NCBI GenBank assembly: GCA_040882255.1 | Contig: JBBEBP010000018.1 | Span: 23,504-87,503 of the forward strand | Reading direction: 5' to 3' | Length of the DNA: 64,000 bases | From: PWQG01 sp040882255 | GTDB taxonomy: Bacteria > Pseudomonadota > Gammaproteobacteria > Pseudomonadales > Pseudohongiellaceae | Part shown: in pieces, positions 16,489 to 25,946 of the stretch | How positions within the stretch are numbered: position 1 is the stretch's first letter | How the letters are laid out: every line of letters begins with the position of its first letter | The notes under the pieces: model-generated | Databases searched by the model: none | Told to the model about the DNA's origin: nothing | What the model saw: only the letters and a program-made list of their open reading frames with translations | Program-made: the position numbers and the translations under genes

Positions 16489-16599
16489 TATCGTGCATAT
16501 TGGCACGCGGCCTGCGTTCGGTCAATAGAAATATGCTTTATCGTGCATATTTTTGATGCGAGGCGGGCTTCGCCATTGTGTATGCATGATAGTGCATAT
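16489..16599 (-). promoter_or_regulatory. three spaced copies of TATCGTGCATAT upstream of hipBA
   Basis: TATCGTGCATAT occurs at 16489-16500 and 16539-16550, and GATAGTGCATAT at 16588-16599, spaced 50 and 49 bp. Regular spacing by about five helical turns resembles multi-operator control by HipB dimers with DNA looping. Exact copies within a 111-bp interval are unlikely by chance. Confidence 0.65.
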
Positions 16600-16610
16600 A
16601 TTGCGTCCGC

Positions 16611-17975
16611 TCAGAACCCGTCTTCGGGCAGGACCACCACATCCGGCTCGCCCACCTGCAGCATGTAGCTCAGCCGCAGCAGGGCGGGTCCTTCCGGTTC
16701 GGTGGTAGTGCCGTCGGCGCTGGTGGTGGGGACGCCGCGTACCATCACTTCCACGCCCGCGTTGTCGGAATCGATGCCGGTGAACAGCACCACTTCGCCG
16801 GGGCCGGTCACCATGCCGGAGGCCATGCCGTCCGGTTTCCACTGGCGTTCGCTGAAGTACCGGGTCAGTTGCATGCCCGCCACGCCGATCCGGTTGCGTG
16901 CTTCCTCGCCGGGATTCTCTCCGGTACTCCAGATCACGTTGACGTGGATCACACGCTGCGAGGCGGCGCCCAATATGTAGTACAGCTCGGCGGGGCCCGG
17001 GCCGGGTGCCAGTTCCGGCACGGTCACCTGCAGGATCAGCGTGCCTTCCTCCTCATTGACGATCTCGGTCATGTCCGCGTCATCGACCCCGAAATCCCCA
17101 CGGATAGCGGCGGCCACTTCCTCCAGGGTCATGCCGAACCGGGCCGAACGGAATCCGGTGATGGAATGCGGTTCGGGCGGCGTGGCCGCCAGCGGGCCGC
17201 TGGCGGGTCGCACTGCTTCGGGAGCAGGAGCGTAGAAATCGGGCACCCGGTAGACATCCGGATCATCGGGGCGGGCCGAGAGGCTGATCTGCAGTTGGGC
17301 GGGTCCTTCCGGTGCCGGCCGCTGGGCATCCTCGCCGCCATCCGGATTGATGACATCCAGCGCCACGCCATCGATCCGCACTTCCACGCCACGGCCCCGG
17401 CGGTCGCGGCCCGTGAACAGCAGCAGGTTGTTGGGCCCGAGCACGTGGCCGCGGGCGCTTTGCAGCGGCTCCCAGTAGAACTCCAGCAGGTGTGCAACAT
17501 AGTCCGTGCCGGCGGACAGCAGTGCCTGGCGCTGCGCAGTGTTGGCGTTGTCCTGCGCATACCAGTTCAGGTTGATGGTCATCAGGCGGTCGGAGCGATA
17601 GCCGAACAGAAAGGTCACGGTCGCCGGTCCGGGAGCCTCCGCGCCGAGCCCGGATTCGGAGGGGGATGCCGATTCGAGTCGGTCCGGGAGGACCGGAAGT
17701 GCCGGCAGGTCAAGGGTGATCATGCGCGTGCGTTGCACCGGGTCGGTGCGCTGGCGGATCCGGGCATCGGGCCAGGTGGCCCGCAACTGTTCCTCCAGTC
17801 GGGCCGGGCTCATGCCGAACTGCCAGGGGCCGAAGCCACCGATGTCGGCCTGCTGCATCCGGATCCGGTGACTGTCCGGCTGCCCGGTCCAGGAAATCTC
17901 GGCGGAACGGGCTGTATGAGGCCACGCGGCCGCGCCCAGGGTGATCGCCAGCATCGTGCAGAGCAGGGTGTTCAT
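16611..17975 (-). CDS. secreted protein with duplicated domain, third gene after TpsBA
   Basis: A 454-residue protein with a signal peptide (about 1-24, ending TARSA) and two related halves. Each half begins with a FGM-SPARLEEQLR or FGM-TLEEVAAAIR motif (about 53 and 283), followed by a beta-rich part, a segment on volume-like YWEP/RQWKP-D motifs, and GPNNLLLFTGRDRRGRGVEV versus GPGEVVLFTGIDSDNAGVEV. It follows the TpsA gene by 36 bp on the same strand and is probably the last gene of that operon. A periplasmic or surface accessory role is inferred. Family not recognised. Confidence 0.6.
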   Translation of the reverse strand: MNTLLCTMLAITLGAAAWPHTARSAEISWTGQPDSHRIRMQQADIGGFGPWQFGMSPARLEEQLRATWPDARIRQRTDPVQRTRMITLDLPALPVLPDRLESASPSESGLGAEAPGPATVTFLFGYRSDRLMTINLNWYAQDNANTAQRQALLSAGTDYVAHLLEFYWEPLQSARGHVLGPNNLLLFTGRDRRGRGVEVRIDGVALDVINPDGGEDAQRPAPEGPAQLQISLSARPDDPDVYRVPDFYAPAPEAVRPASGPLAATPPEPHSITGFRSARFGMTLEEVAAAIRGDFGVDDADMTEIVNEEEGTLILQVTVPELAPGPGPAELYYILGAASQRVIHVNVIWSTGENPGEEARNRIGVAGMQLTRYFSERQWKPDGMASGMVTGPGEVVLFTGIDSDNAGVEVMVRGVPTTSADGTTTEPEGPALLRLSYMLQVGEPDVVVLPEDGF

Positions 17976-18011
17976 GGTTTCACTCGCCTGTGGTCCGGTT
18001 CATTGTCTTGT

Positions 18012-21000
18012 TCACTGTACGGATGGTCGTTCCGGTGTTGGCGTTTCGTCATCCACGATGCGCAACATGCCATCGACCATCTGTAGCTCCACGCCCAGGT
18101 CCGCTGCCCGCTGGCCCAGCCGCTCGACTACCGAACCGGGACTGTCCTCGACAGCCATTTCCCGCACCATACGCGTGGCGGTGCGGGAGTCTCCCGTGGC
18201 CATGGCCTCCTGGAAGGTTTCCCGGTACGCCGCCTGGCGTTCGTAGAACGCTTCGAGTTCCTCCTCGAGCACGGAGAACTCGCGAACGAAATCGCGGTTG
18301 TCGTCCATCCATTCGCGCTGCTCCCCGGTCGGGGTGTTCTGAATCTCCATAAACTGTTCCGGCGCTGAGGTCAGCAACTGGTATCGTTCGGTCGGCGAGC
18401 CGCCGACGCGCTGCGTGTAGGCCAGTTCCTGCTGCGCCATGTACAGCTCATGGGGCGTGGGGTCACTGCAGCCCCCGAAGCCCTGGCAGAACCCGTGGGC
18501 GGCGTCCAGCACCCACTCTCCGGCGTCTTCGAAGCCTTCGCCGATGGCATACACGTCGATAGACCCGGAGAGATTCAGGGTGCCGCCCAGCACACCGACG
18601 GCCAGGGTCATGCGCAGGTCAAAGCTCAGCTCACCATCCTCGAATCCCGCGCTGCCGCCGGCGCCAGCGCCGACGTTGCCGGGCGACATGAGCGTTGTCT
18701 TCACATTGGCACTGCCCACATCCCCCGCGAGGCCGGCCTCGCCGGTTACGCTGCCGCCGGCACCGACCAACGCACTGTTTTTCAGCACCAGGCGGTTGTC
18801 CTCGAAGGTATACTGCGAGCGGGCCCGCGCCCCCGCGTTGGCGCCGACGCCCGCCCCCGCCGAGCCGGTACCGATAACTACGTTCCCCGAGGCACCGGTC
18901 GCGGCGGTGACGCCGGCATTCACTGCGGCGCGGGTATCCAGCCCGCGGTAGCCCAGCCGCGTCCTCGCCGACGCATCGGCCTCGGCGCCGGTGGATACAA
19001 AACCGGGACCGAAGCGGTATTCGATACCCACCTCGCCGCCGGCATCGGCCTGCACGGTAACGCCGGTCACGCCGTAATTCGCCAGCGTGTCGATATAGCC
19101 GTCGGCCGAGGTGTTGACATTATCGGAGCTCGTACCGTCGCTGGTGCCATCGGGGCTGCTGTCGTCCGTACCGGAGGACCCTGTTCCGTCCGCCACGGTA
19201 TCCGGACCGGTACCGGTCTCCGATCCGGAATCGGGCGAAGAAGACCGGGAGTCGTTGTACAGTGGCTCATCGGGCACCGGAGCATGCTCCCCGAAGCGAT
19301 CGAACTGACGCTGACGGGCAGCCAGTACGGACTCGTCCAGTTCATCGCCACCCAGCCCGCCCAGGGAATTGACGACCATCACGCCCAGATGACCAGTGCT
19401 CAGGGACTGAGCGGGCAGGGGCCGGTAGTAGTCGGCGTACTCGCCTTCGAATCCGGTAACCACCATGGCCCAGGTGCCGGCTGGCGCATTTTGCCATTCA
19501 TTGGGGTTCGCGGGATCCTGGAAGGGCCACTCATTGTCGGGGTTTCCATCCCGGAAGATCCGGACCGTGGCGTTCACGCCGTCGATATGCTCGGGGTACA
19601 CGCCCTGGTCCCTCGCCGTATCGCGGATGATGGACCGGCTCGGATCGGCTTCGCTGCTCTCGTCATCGAAACTGCCGTGCGTCACGATGCCGGTGTCCTG
19701 GGTGTAGAATCCGCCCACGGTACGCCAGTCAACCCACTTCGGCGTGATGGTGAGAACGCCGGGCACGCTGCCGGTCTCCGCCAGGGTATAGTTGTCCACA
19801 TCGTCCCCGGTCAACCCGGTCACGACCTGGAAGTATGTGCCGGGCGTCGGACGGTCCTCCAGGGTCAGCTCGGTGCCATCTTCGGCATCCACCAGGCTGA
19901 TCTGGCCGCCGATGTTGTCGCCTTCCATGAAATTGAAAAGCGTCAGGTTGCCCAGTTCCAGCGGCTCGTAAATGGATGGTTCGCTGTCCTCGTCGACGTC
20001 GGGCGAGTCGGGACAGGCGGGACCGTAGGTCGGGTCGAAGCAGGCCTTGAAGTTGCCGTATTGCCCCGTGACATTCTGGATAGCGTACACCAGTTGACGG
20101 GGTGTCACGGTGACGCTGGTCCCGGCGGAGCCCGCCAGCCGGTAGTTGCGCGCGGCCGGACCGGTGAGGCCGGTCAGTTCGTACTGGTACTCGTCGACAT
20201 CGGGCGTGGTATTGTCATACACCCGGCCCTCGGTGACCGGTGCCGTCATGTTGTCTCCGTTACGGCGCCCGGAAATATTCAGCTCGTCCTCTGGCAACAC
20301 ACCATCCAGGTCGGCCAGACGGATGACATTGCCGTAGGTTTCCTGGCGCCCGGCCTCCAGATTGCTCAGTGTCACATCCTTCGGAACAATGCGCAGCTCG
20401 GCGCCGTGGTCAACACGCTCGCGCAGGTAGTAGTTGTTAGCGTCGGCGCCGGTGATGTGCTGCGATAGTCCGTCGATGGCATAGGTTCCCACGGGCAGGC
20501 GCATGGCACCGTCGGTCTGGTATTCCCGGGGCGGTCTGGAGCGGAAGTCGAACCCGAGGGAGACATCATCACCGGACACTACGGCGGGTTGCGAACCGGC
20601 CCTCGGAGAGTCCAGCACCAGCTCCATCAGGTTCTGTCGCTCGACGCCGTAGGTATGCTCGGTCCCGGTGAGGCGGGCTTCCAGGTACCGGCGAAAGACC
20701 CGCAGGTCGACCGGGTCCGGAGGCCGGTAATTGGTAAAAACCCGCGGGTCCGAATCTTCCTGCAGAATGGCTTCCAGCTGATAGTTACCGGCATCCGGTT
20801 GCTCGCCAACAGTGATCTCGCCACTCTCGCCGTGGCGAAAACGGAAATCGAACAACTGTGAGATGTGGGCCTGGTACTCGGCACGTCCATCCGGCAGGAA
20901 GCCGGTTACCGTCGGGTTGAGGTTCACGTCGCCATAGGTGGCCGTTTTCGGCAGTCCGTCGTCGATGAACAGCTCTCTGCGCTGAATGGTGAGCAGCGAT

Positions 21001-24000
21001 TCGACGTGGGGCAGCCGGTAGTTGTCCCGGTCCGCTCCCTGCAGATACTCGGACCGGCTTTCGGCGACATACTCGCCGGCATTGATACGAGAGCCGTGTC
21101 GACGGCTGAACCAGCCTTCCTCGTCGGATTCCCGCAGATTGATAAAGGTGTCAGTGGCCAGCCGGGCATCGTCGCGGTTCAGAATGCCCTCGACGCGGAA
21201 CAGGGTATCCAGATCGAAATCGTCACCGTAGACGAGCTCGGGATCGCGCGCCGTGACCGTCAGGAGTCTGGGCCGGATCTCGAAGTCCCCGCCGCGGAAC
21301 TGTGGCGCGAAGTTGGCGGCGTCCGGACCCTGCAACAGGGTAGACAGGCTCAGCGGTTGCAGACCGTAGGTGCCGGCGGGTGCGTAGTACGGCAGTTCCG
21401 CCACCGGGCCCGGGTCGTCGGGCGTCTTGAACCCGACCTCCCGTTCTCCGATTCGCACATACCCGTCCGCGAAGGCCTGCTGCAAGGCCTCACGCGCGTC
21501 CTCCAGGTCCGGCGCAACCGTGATCGCGATGTCGTCCCGGTCACCGTATTCCCTGTCGTCGGCGCTGGCGTTGATCGTCACCGGAAGCGGTGTGACGGTC
21601 AGCCGGGCATTGCGGGAACCGTTCAGGGAGACGCGGTAATTGCCACCGTCCGCGCCGCCAAAGGTGCTGTCTGCGCGCCAGGTGTAGCTGCTCCCGGCCT
21701 GGATATAGCCCTGGGTCGAGGTGGGGAATTGCGGCGTGCGGGTGCCCAGCGTGACCTCATCGCCCGGCAGCACGTTGTCCAGACGGGTGGTGACACGCAA
21801 CCCGTCGCCCACGTCGGACGGTCGGTACGCCAGGTAGGGGACGGAATAGGCGTTGCCGGCGTAATGGCTGTTGTCGTCGCCTGTCACTCCACTGAGCCTG
21901 ATCTCGTAGGTCAGCTCCCGTGGCTCGACACGGATGCTGCCGCCCTCGGCAATCTGTCCGCTGACCGGATGACGTTGCAGGGTATAGTTCAGCGGCTCGT
22001 TTCCGCTGGCGATCAGGGTCCGGGGCTGGATGGTGTAGGTGCCAACCGCGAGCCGGTTGTGCTCGTCGGCGATGAAGGGCATGGTGCTGAGATAGGTGCC
22101 CACCTGCTGGCCGTCACGCGTCAGCGCGTAGGACAGATCCGGTGCCTCGTCTCCCTCGAGCAGTCCGTTGTTCGGGCTGAGTTCGGGAGACAGCCTGTCC
22201 CCATAGTCCACGCTAGCGTTGTAGAAGTAGCTCAGCGGCCGTGGTCTGACGGTGATTTCGCCCGGCCTGCCGTTCCCGGAAGTCGTACTCGCGAGTTGGT
22301 AGTTGCCCGCATCGGGCCCCTTGAAACCGTCAATGTAGAGGGACCAGGTGCCCACATCGGGCCGCGTGATGATGTCTCCGGCCGCGTCGCGGATCGATAC
22401 CTCGGGAGTGACCGTTTCGCCGGGGAGTACCCCGTCAATACTGTATTGCGGAACCTCGGGGGAGTCCCCGTAGACCATGGAGGCGTCGCCCACCGTCCAG
22501 TTTACGGTCAGCGGGGTGACATGCAGTATGCCGGGTGTGCCGCGGGGGCCCACAAGGCGGTATTTATCCGCGTCTTCTCCAGACAGTTCGGTAACGTGGT
22601 ATTCATATTCACCGACCGGCAGGCGCATATCGTCCCAGAGCACCGGGTCATCCTGGTACATGAGCCGTACCCGAGCCTCGACCTCGTCGGAGGACATGAT
22701 GTCGTGGAGGCCCGTGGGAATGTTGTCGTAATCAATGGGGAGGTCTTCGCCATACTGGATATCGTAGGATGGTAACGACCATGTCACCGGTTTGCGGCGG
22801 ATCACATACTTGCCAGCGGTGTTGCCATGGGTCGCCAGACTGTAGTTGTCGATATCCTCCCCATACAGGCGTTCCACCCGGACTGTGTACGTGCCGGGAG
22901 GAGTGTCGCTGCCCACATTGGCCCGTACTCCGAACCGATCAAAATAATAGCTGGCGCCACTGACGTCATCGTCGCCCACAATGCCGCGCAGAACATGGCT
23001 GCCCTGATCATGCCCGATTGATGGCAAGCTGCCATAGGTACTTTCGCCGCCGGCCGTTTCCCAGGTCAGTTCTTTCGGAACGATGCGTAACTGGCCACCT
23101 GTATTGCCCGCGGTGGCCAGTACGTAGTTGGTCCTGTCAGCGCCCTGGAGTGTGCCAATATGCAGCTTGTAATTCCCGACATCCGCGTCGTAGGGCAGTG
23201 GCTCCGAGAGTTCGAGCGGGAGATGGACGGCGTCACCTTCAACGCGTCCAGTCAGTGGGGCGTTCGGCAGGGAGTCCGGATTGTGACTGCCATAGGTGCG
23301 TGTGAGATATTTGACGTGCCAGCTCAGCTTCCTGGGGTCGATGATATGTGTGCTGCTGGTGCTGCCCACGGTGGTCAGTGTGTAGTTGCCGGCTTCGCGG
23401 CCGTACAGGCCGGTGACGCTGGACTGGTACTCGCCGACGGGGGTGCGGATGCTGGTGGTCACCGGGCCGCTTTCATCGGAGAGCTGGAGCTCGACATAGA
23501 CGTAGTCTCCACTGAGCACGCCAGTGAGTTCGGCGGCCAGATCCGGCGAATCGCCATAGGTTGATCGGGTTGCCTGTGCGGTGTAGCTCAGCGGCCGGCG
23601 TGCAATATCGATGTTAGCTGTGCCCGCCGCCGTGCTGTCCAGGCTGTAATTGGCTGCTGTCGTGCCGCCCAGGCCGTGCAGTGATGCCGTGTAATTTCCC
23701 GCGTCAAAGCGCGGGGGCAGGGCGAAGTCGCCGTCCATGGCGGACAGCGCTACTGTCCCTCCATTCATGGCCAGCACGGGCACCACGTCGTCGTTATTGA
23801 CGATGCCGCTCAGTGATGCGACGACCTCGGGTTCGTCATAGGTATACGCCGCATCGAACAGGGTGGGAGTCAACGGCCGGCGCGCGATGTCCAGCCGGAG
23901 CTGGTTGGCGGCGGAATCGCTGCCGCTTGCGTCGATCCAGTACCCCGGCCCGCTGCCCAGGTCGCCACCGCCGCCGGCGTCCTGGAAAGCGATGTCGTCG

Positions 24001-25946
24001 GTGGCGCGCAATGTCAGGGTATGACGTCCGGCACCGGCCGTGACGCCCGGTCCGTTCGCCCGGATGGAGCCGTCGGCCAGGATGTCGCCCATGGCTGTAT
24101 CGTCCAGGGGCACGGTATTGTAGGACGATTCGCTGAGCAGGTGATCACCCAGCGCGGCCTGGTCCGGCTCGGCATCGCCATAGGTGCGTGTCACGGTTCC
24201 CGTGCTGCCCAGTTGCAGGCGGGCGGCATCCGCGCCCGGCCCGGTAAAGCGGGGGGCACCCCGCCCGAAGCGGGTCACCGTTCCGTCCTCGATGAATCGC
24301 AGTTCCCGGCCTGTCAGACGCCCGCCGCTGGTCTCGGTGGTCCAGTTCACCTGCTGGCCGCTCAGGGTGACCATGAGTTGGCTCCAGCCGGCAGAGCGCA
24401 GATGACCGTCCAGGGTGATGTCCTGGTTCGCACTCAGATCGCCCAGGATCTGTATGTCGGCTTCCTCGTAGCCGCTGACTCCGGGGTCGATCCGCGCACT
24501 CAGCGAGGAGCCGTCGAAGCCCAGCGGCAGTTGCAGGGTGTCGGCGCCCCGGTCGGTGCGGCCGCCGCCATCCTCGATTTCCAGGGTCAGGTGACTGTTC
24601 TGGTTCAGGAAGTTGGCGCGCTGCGAGGAGGCGAACACGGAGATGCGGGCGTCCCCGCTCTGGCGTTCCGCGTCCACCCGAGGGGTGGCATTGGCCGTCA
24701 TCCGCCAGTTGCCGCTGGCGGTATTGAAGTTACCGCCCAGCAGAATGGAGCGGCCTGCCTCCAGCGTCAGGTCACCCGCTTTTCCGTCGGCCTCGGCGGC
24801 AAGTTCGTTCTGCAGGATCACCATGCCCCAGGGCCATTCGATGTCGTTGTTGGCGCGTAGCACCAGATTCGTGCCGTTGCGCAGCAGGCGGCCCACGTTG
24901 CTGTCGCTGAAGGATTCCGTGAGGACGGTGTCATTGCCGGACGTGCTGCCCGATTCCAGGACCCGGAGGTTATTGACCCCGATGTCCAGTGTGCCGCGGG
25001 CACCGATTGTCATGGCATCCAGGTCGGCGTCCAGTGTGGCGCCGGTCAATGCCACCTGGCCGCCGTCCGGGTGACCGGCTTCCTGGCGGGTTTCGATGCT
25101 GCCGCTGACCGTCAGCGCGCCGCCCTCGCCGCCGTGGAACGTGATTGCGCCGTCACGACCCGAAACGGAGCGCGCCCGCACGCTGCCGGGCATGTGAATG
25201 GCCTCGCGCAGGGCGCTGCGCACGGTGGATGCCTTGAGTTGCACCAGACCCCCGTCGGCGGTAATGGTGCCGGTATTGCTGACCAGCGCGTCGCTGCCCG
25301 ACACCGTGGCGGGCGCCAGTACCTGCAGGAAACCGTCTCCGCTGAGGTCCAGCGTGGCGCGGGAGGCCGAGCCCAGTGCCACCCGGCCCGTGGCGGCGGT
25401 GATCTGGCCGGCATTCTCCGCCCGGTTGCCGAGCAGCAGAACATCGCGCGCGGTGATCGAGCCGGCATTGCGGACCAGGCCGCTGTCGCCATTGAAAGTA
25501 AGCGGGTTGGCGCCGTTCATGAACTCGGCGCTGTCCATCCCCAGCGAGGAGGCGATAAAGGCGCCGCCGGTATCAACGCTGCCGGTCGGGGTGATCGTGA
25601 CGCCATGGGGGTTGATCAGGTAGACCGAGCCCGTGGCCCGCAGCTCACCGGACAGGGTGGATGAGGTGGCGCTGTCCACGATATTGAGTGTGGCGGACTG
25701 GTTGTCGGGTTGCTGGAAGCGGACTGTGCCGCCGGAGTCGATATCGAACTGGTTCCAGCGCAGCACGGCGCGGCTGGAGGTCTGGTTGATGTCGAGCTGA
25801 GCGGCACCGGGACTGGCCAGCGTGGCCGTGCCCTGATCGACCTGCATCCCGTCGGGCAGGGTCTGTGACTGGGCCTGACTGGAGAGCTGCGAAGACAGGG
25901 CCACGGCGATGGCCTGCACCAGTTTGCGGGGACGGCTACGGTTCAT
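18012..25946 (-). CDS. giant TpsA-type exoprotein with MBG/YDG repeats
   Basis: A 2644-residue secreted protein. Residues 1-28 form a signal peptide; about 30-250 is the haemagglutination/TPS secretion domain with LRWNQFDIDSGG and YLINPHGVTITPTG. From about 585 to 2150 some fifteen divergent repeats of 90-130 residues each contain a YGD-like motif (TYGDAEPD, TYGDSPDLAAELTG, VYGDSPEVP, VYGDDFDLD, TYGDVNLNP) and a hydrophobic VTGLxGxDAxNYxL-like end, as in MBG/YDG domains. A Ser/Asp/Gly linker (about 2220-2270), a Gly/Ala-rich beta segment and a helical Glu-rich tail follow. It starts one base inside the tpsB stop (TGATG). It is predicted to be exported by the TpsB partner as an adhesin. Whether the unusual tail anchors it or is a toxin is unknown. 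Confidence 0.9.
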   Translation of the reverse strand: MNRSRPRKLVQAIAVALSSQLSSQAQSQTLPDGMQVDQGTATLASPGAAQLDINQTSSRAVLRWNQFDIDSGGTVRFQQPDNQSATLNIVDSATSSTLSGELRATGSVYLINPHGVTITPTGSVDTGGAFIASSLGMDSAEFMNGANPLTFNGDSGLVRNAGSITARDVLLLGNRAENAGQITAATGRVALGSASRATLDLSGDGFLQVLAPATVSGSDALVSNTGTITADGGLVQLKASTVRSALREAIHMPGSVRARSVSGRDGAITFHGGEGGALTVSGSIETRQEAGHPDGGQVALTGATLDADLDAMTIGARGTLDIGVNNLRVLESGSTSGNDTVLTESFSDSNVGRLLRNGTNLVLRANNDIEWPWGMVILQNELAAEADGKAGDLTLEAGRSILLGGNFNTASGNWRMTANATPRVDAERQSGDARISVFASSQRANFLNQNSHLTLEIEDGGGRTDRGADTLQLPLGFDGSSLSARIDPGVSGYEEADIQILGDLSANQDITLDGHLRSAGWSQLMVTLSGQQVNWTTETSGGRLTGRELRFIEDGTVTRFGRGAPRFTGPGADAARLQLGSTGTVTRTYGDAEPDQAALGDHLLSESSYNTVPLDDTAMGDILADGSIRANGPGVTAGAGRHTLTLRATDDIAFQDAGGGGDLGSGPGYWIDASGSDSAANQLRLDIARRPLTPTLFDAAYTYDEPEVVASLSGIVNNDDVVPVLAMNGGTVALSAMDGDFALPPRFDAGNYTASLHGLGGTTAANYSLDSTAAGTANIDIARRPLSYTAQATRSTYGDSPDLAAELTGVLSGDYVYVELQLSDESGPVTTSIRTPVGEYQSSVTGLYGREAGNYTLTTVGSTSSTHIIDPRKLSWHVKYLTRTYGSHNPDSLPNAPLTGRVEGDAVHLPLELSEPLPYDADVGNYKLHIGTLQGADRTNYVLATAGNTGGQLRIVPKELTWETAGGESTYGSLPSIGHDQGSHVLRGIVGDDDVSGASYYFDRFGVRANVGSDTPPGTYTVRVERLYGEDIDNYSLATHGNTAGKYVIRRKPVTWSLPSYDIQYGEDLPIDYDNIPTGLHDIMSSDEVEARVRLMYQDDPVLWDDMRLPVGEYEYHVTELSGEDADKYRLVGPRGTPGILHVTPLTVNWTVGDASMVYGDSPEVPQYSIDGVLPGETVTPEVSIRDAAGDIITRPDVGTWSLYIDGFKGPDAGNYQLASTTSGNGRPGEITVRPRPLSYFYNASVDYGDRLSPELSPNNGLLEGDEAPDLSYALTRDGQQVGTYLSTMPFIADEHNRLAVGTYTIQPRTLIASGNEPLNYTLQRHPVSGQIAEGGSIRVEPRELTYEIRLSGVTGDDNSHYAGNAYSVPYLAYRPSDVGDGLRVTTRLDNVLPGDEVTLGTRTPQFPTSTQGYIQAGSSYTWRADSTFGGADGGNYRVSLNGSRNARLTVTPLPVTINASADDREYGDRDDIAITVAPDLEDAREALQQAFADGYVRIGEREVGFKTPDDPGPVAELPYYAPAGTYGLQPLSLSTLLQGPDAANFAPQFRGGDFEIRPRLLTVTARDPELVYGDDFDLDTLFRVEGILNRDDARLATDTFINLRESDEEGWFSRRHGSRINAGEYVAESRSEYLQGADRDNYRLPHVESLLTIQRRELFIDDGLPKTATYGDVNLNPTVTGFLPDGRAEYQAHISQLFDFRFRHGESGEITVGEQPDAGNYQLEAILQEDSDPRVFTNYRPPDPVDLRVFRRYLEARLTGTEHTYGVERQNLMELVLDSPRAGSQPAVVSGDDVSLGFDFRSRPPREYQTDGAMRLPVGTYAIDGLSQHITGADANNYYLRERVDHGAELRIVPKDVTLSNLEAGRQETYGNVIRLADLDGVLPEDELNISGRRNGDNMTAPVTEGRVYDNTTPDVDEYQYELTGLTGPAARNYRLAGSAGTSVTVTPRQLVYAIQNVTGQYGNFKACFDPTYGPACPDSPDVDEDSEPSIYEPLELGNLTLFNFMEGDNIGGQISLVDAEDGTELTLEDRPTPGTYFQVVTGLTGDDVDNYTLAETGSVPGVLTITPKWVDWRTVGGFYTQDTGIVTHGSFDDESSEADPSRSIIRDTARDQGVYPEHIDGVNATVRIFRDGNPDNEWPFQDPANPNEWQNAPAGTWAMVVTGFEGEYADYYRPLPAQSLSTGHLGVMVVNSLGGLGGDELDESVLAARQRQFDRFGEHAPVPDEPLYNDSRSSSPDSGSETGTGPDTVADGTGSSGTDDSSPDGTSDGTSSDNVNTSADGYIDTLANYGVTGVTVQADAGGEVGIEYRFGPGFVSTGAEADASARTRLGYRGLDTRAAVNAGVTAATGASGNVVIGTGSAGAGVGANAGARARSQYTFEDNRLVLKNSALVGAGGSVTGEAGLAGDVGSANVKTTLMSPGNVGAGAGGSAGFEDGELSFDLRMTLAVGVLGGTLNLSGSIDVYAIGEGFEDAGEWVLDAAHGFCQGFGGCSDPTPHELYMAQQELAYTQRVGGSPTERYQLLTSAPEQFMEIQNTPTGEQREWMDDNRDFVREFSVLEEELEAFYERQAAYRETFQEAMATGDSRTATRMVREMAVEDSPGSVVERLGQRAADLGVELQMVDGMLRIVDDETPTPERPSVQ

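Noticed and set aside
18450..22775. Long plus-strand open frames (672 and 636 codons) opposite the TpsA gene
   Set aside because: They are antisense to a clear 2644-residue exoprotein with signal peptide, TPS domain and repeats. Their translations are Gly/Val/His-rich low-complexity text typical of the complement of GC-rich coding DNA.
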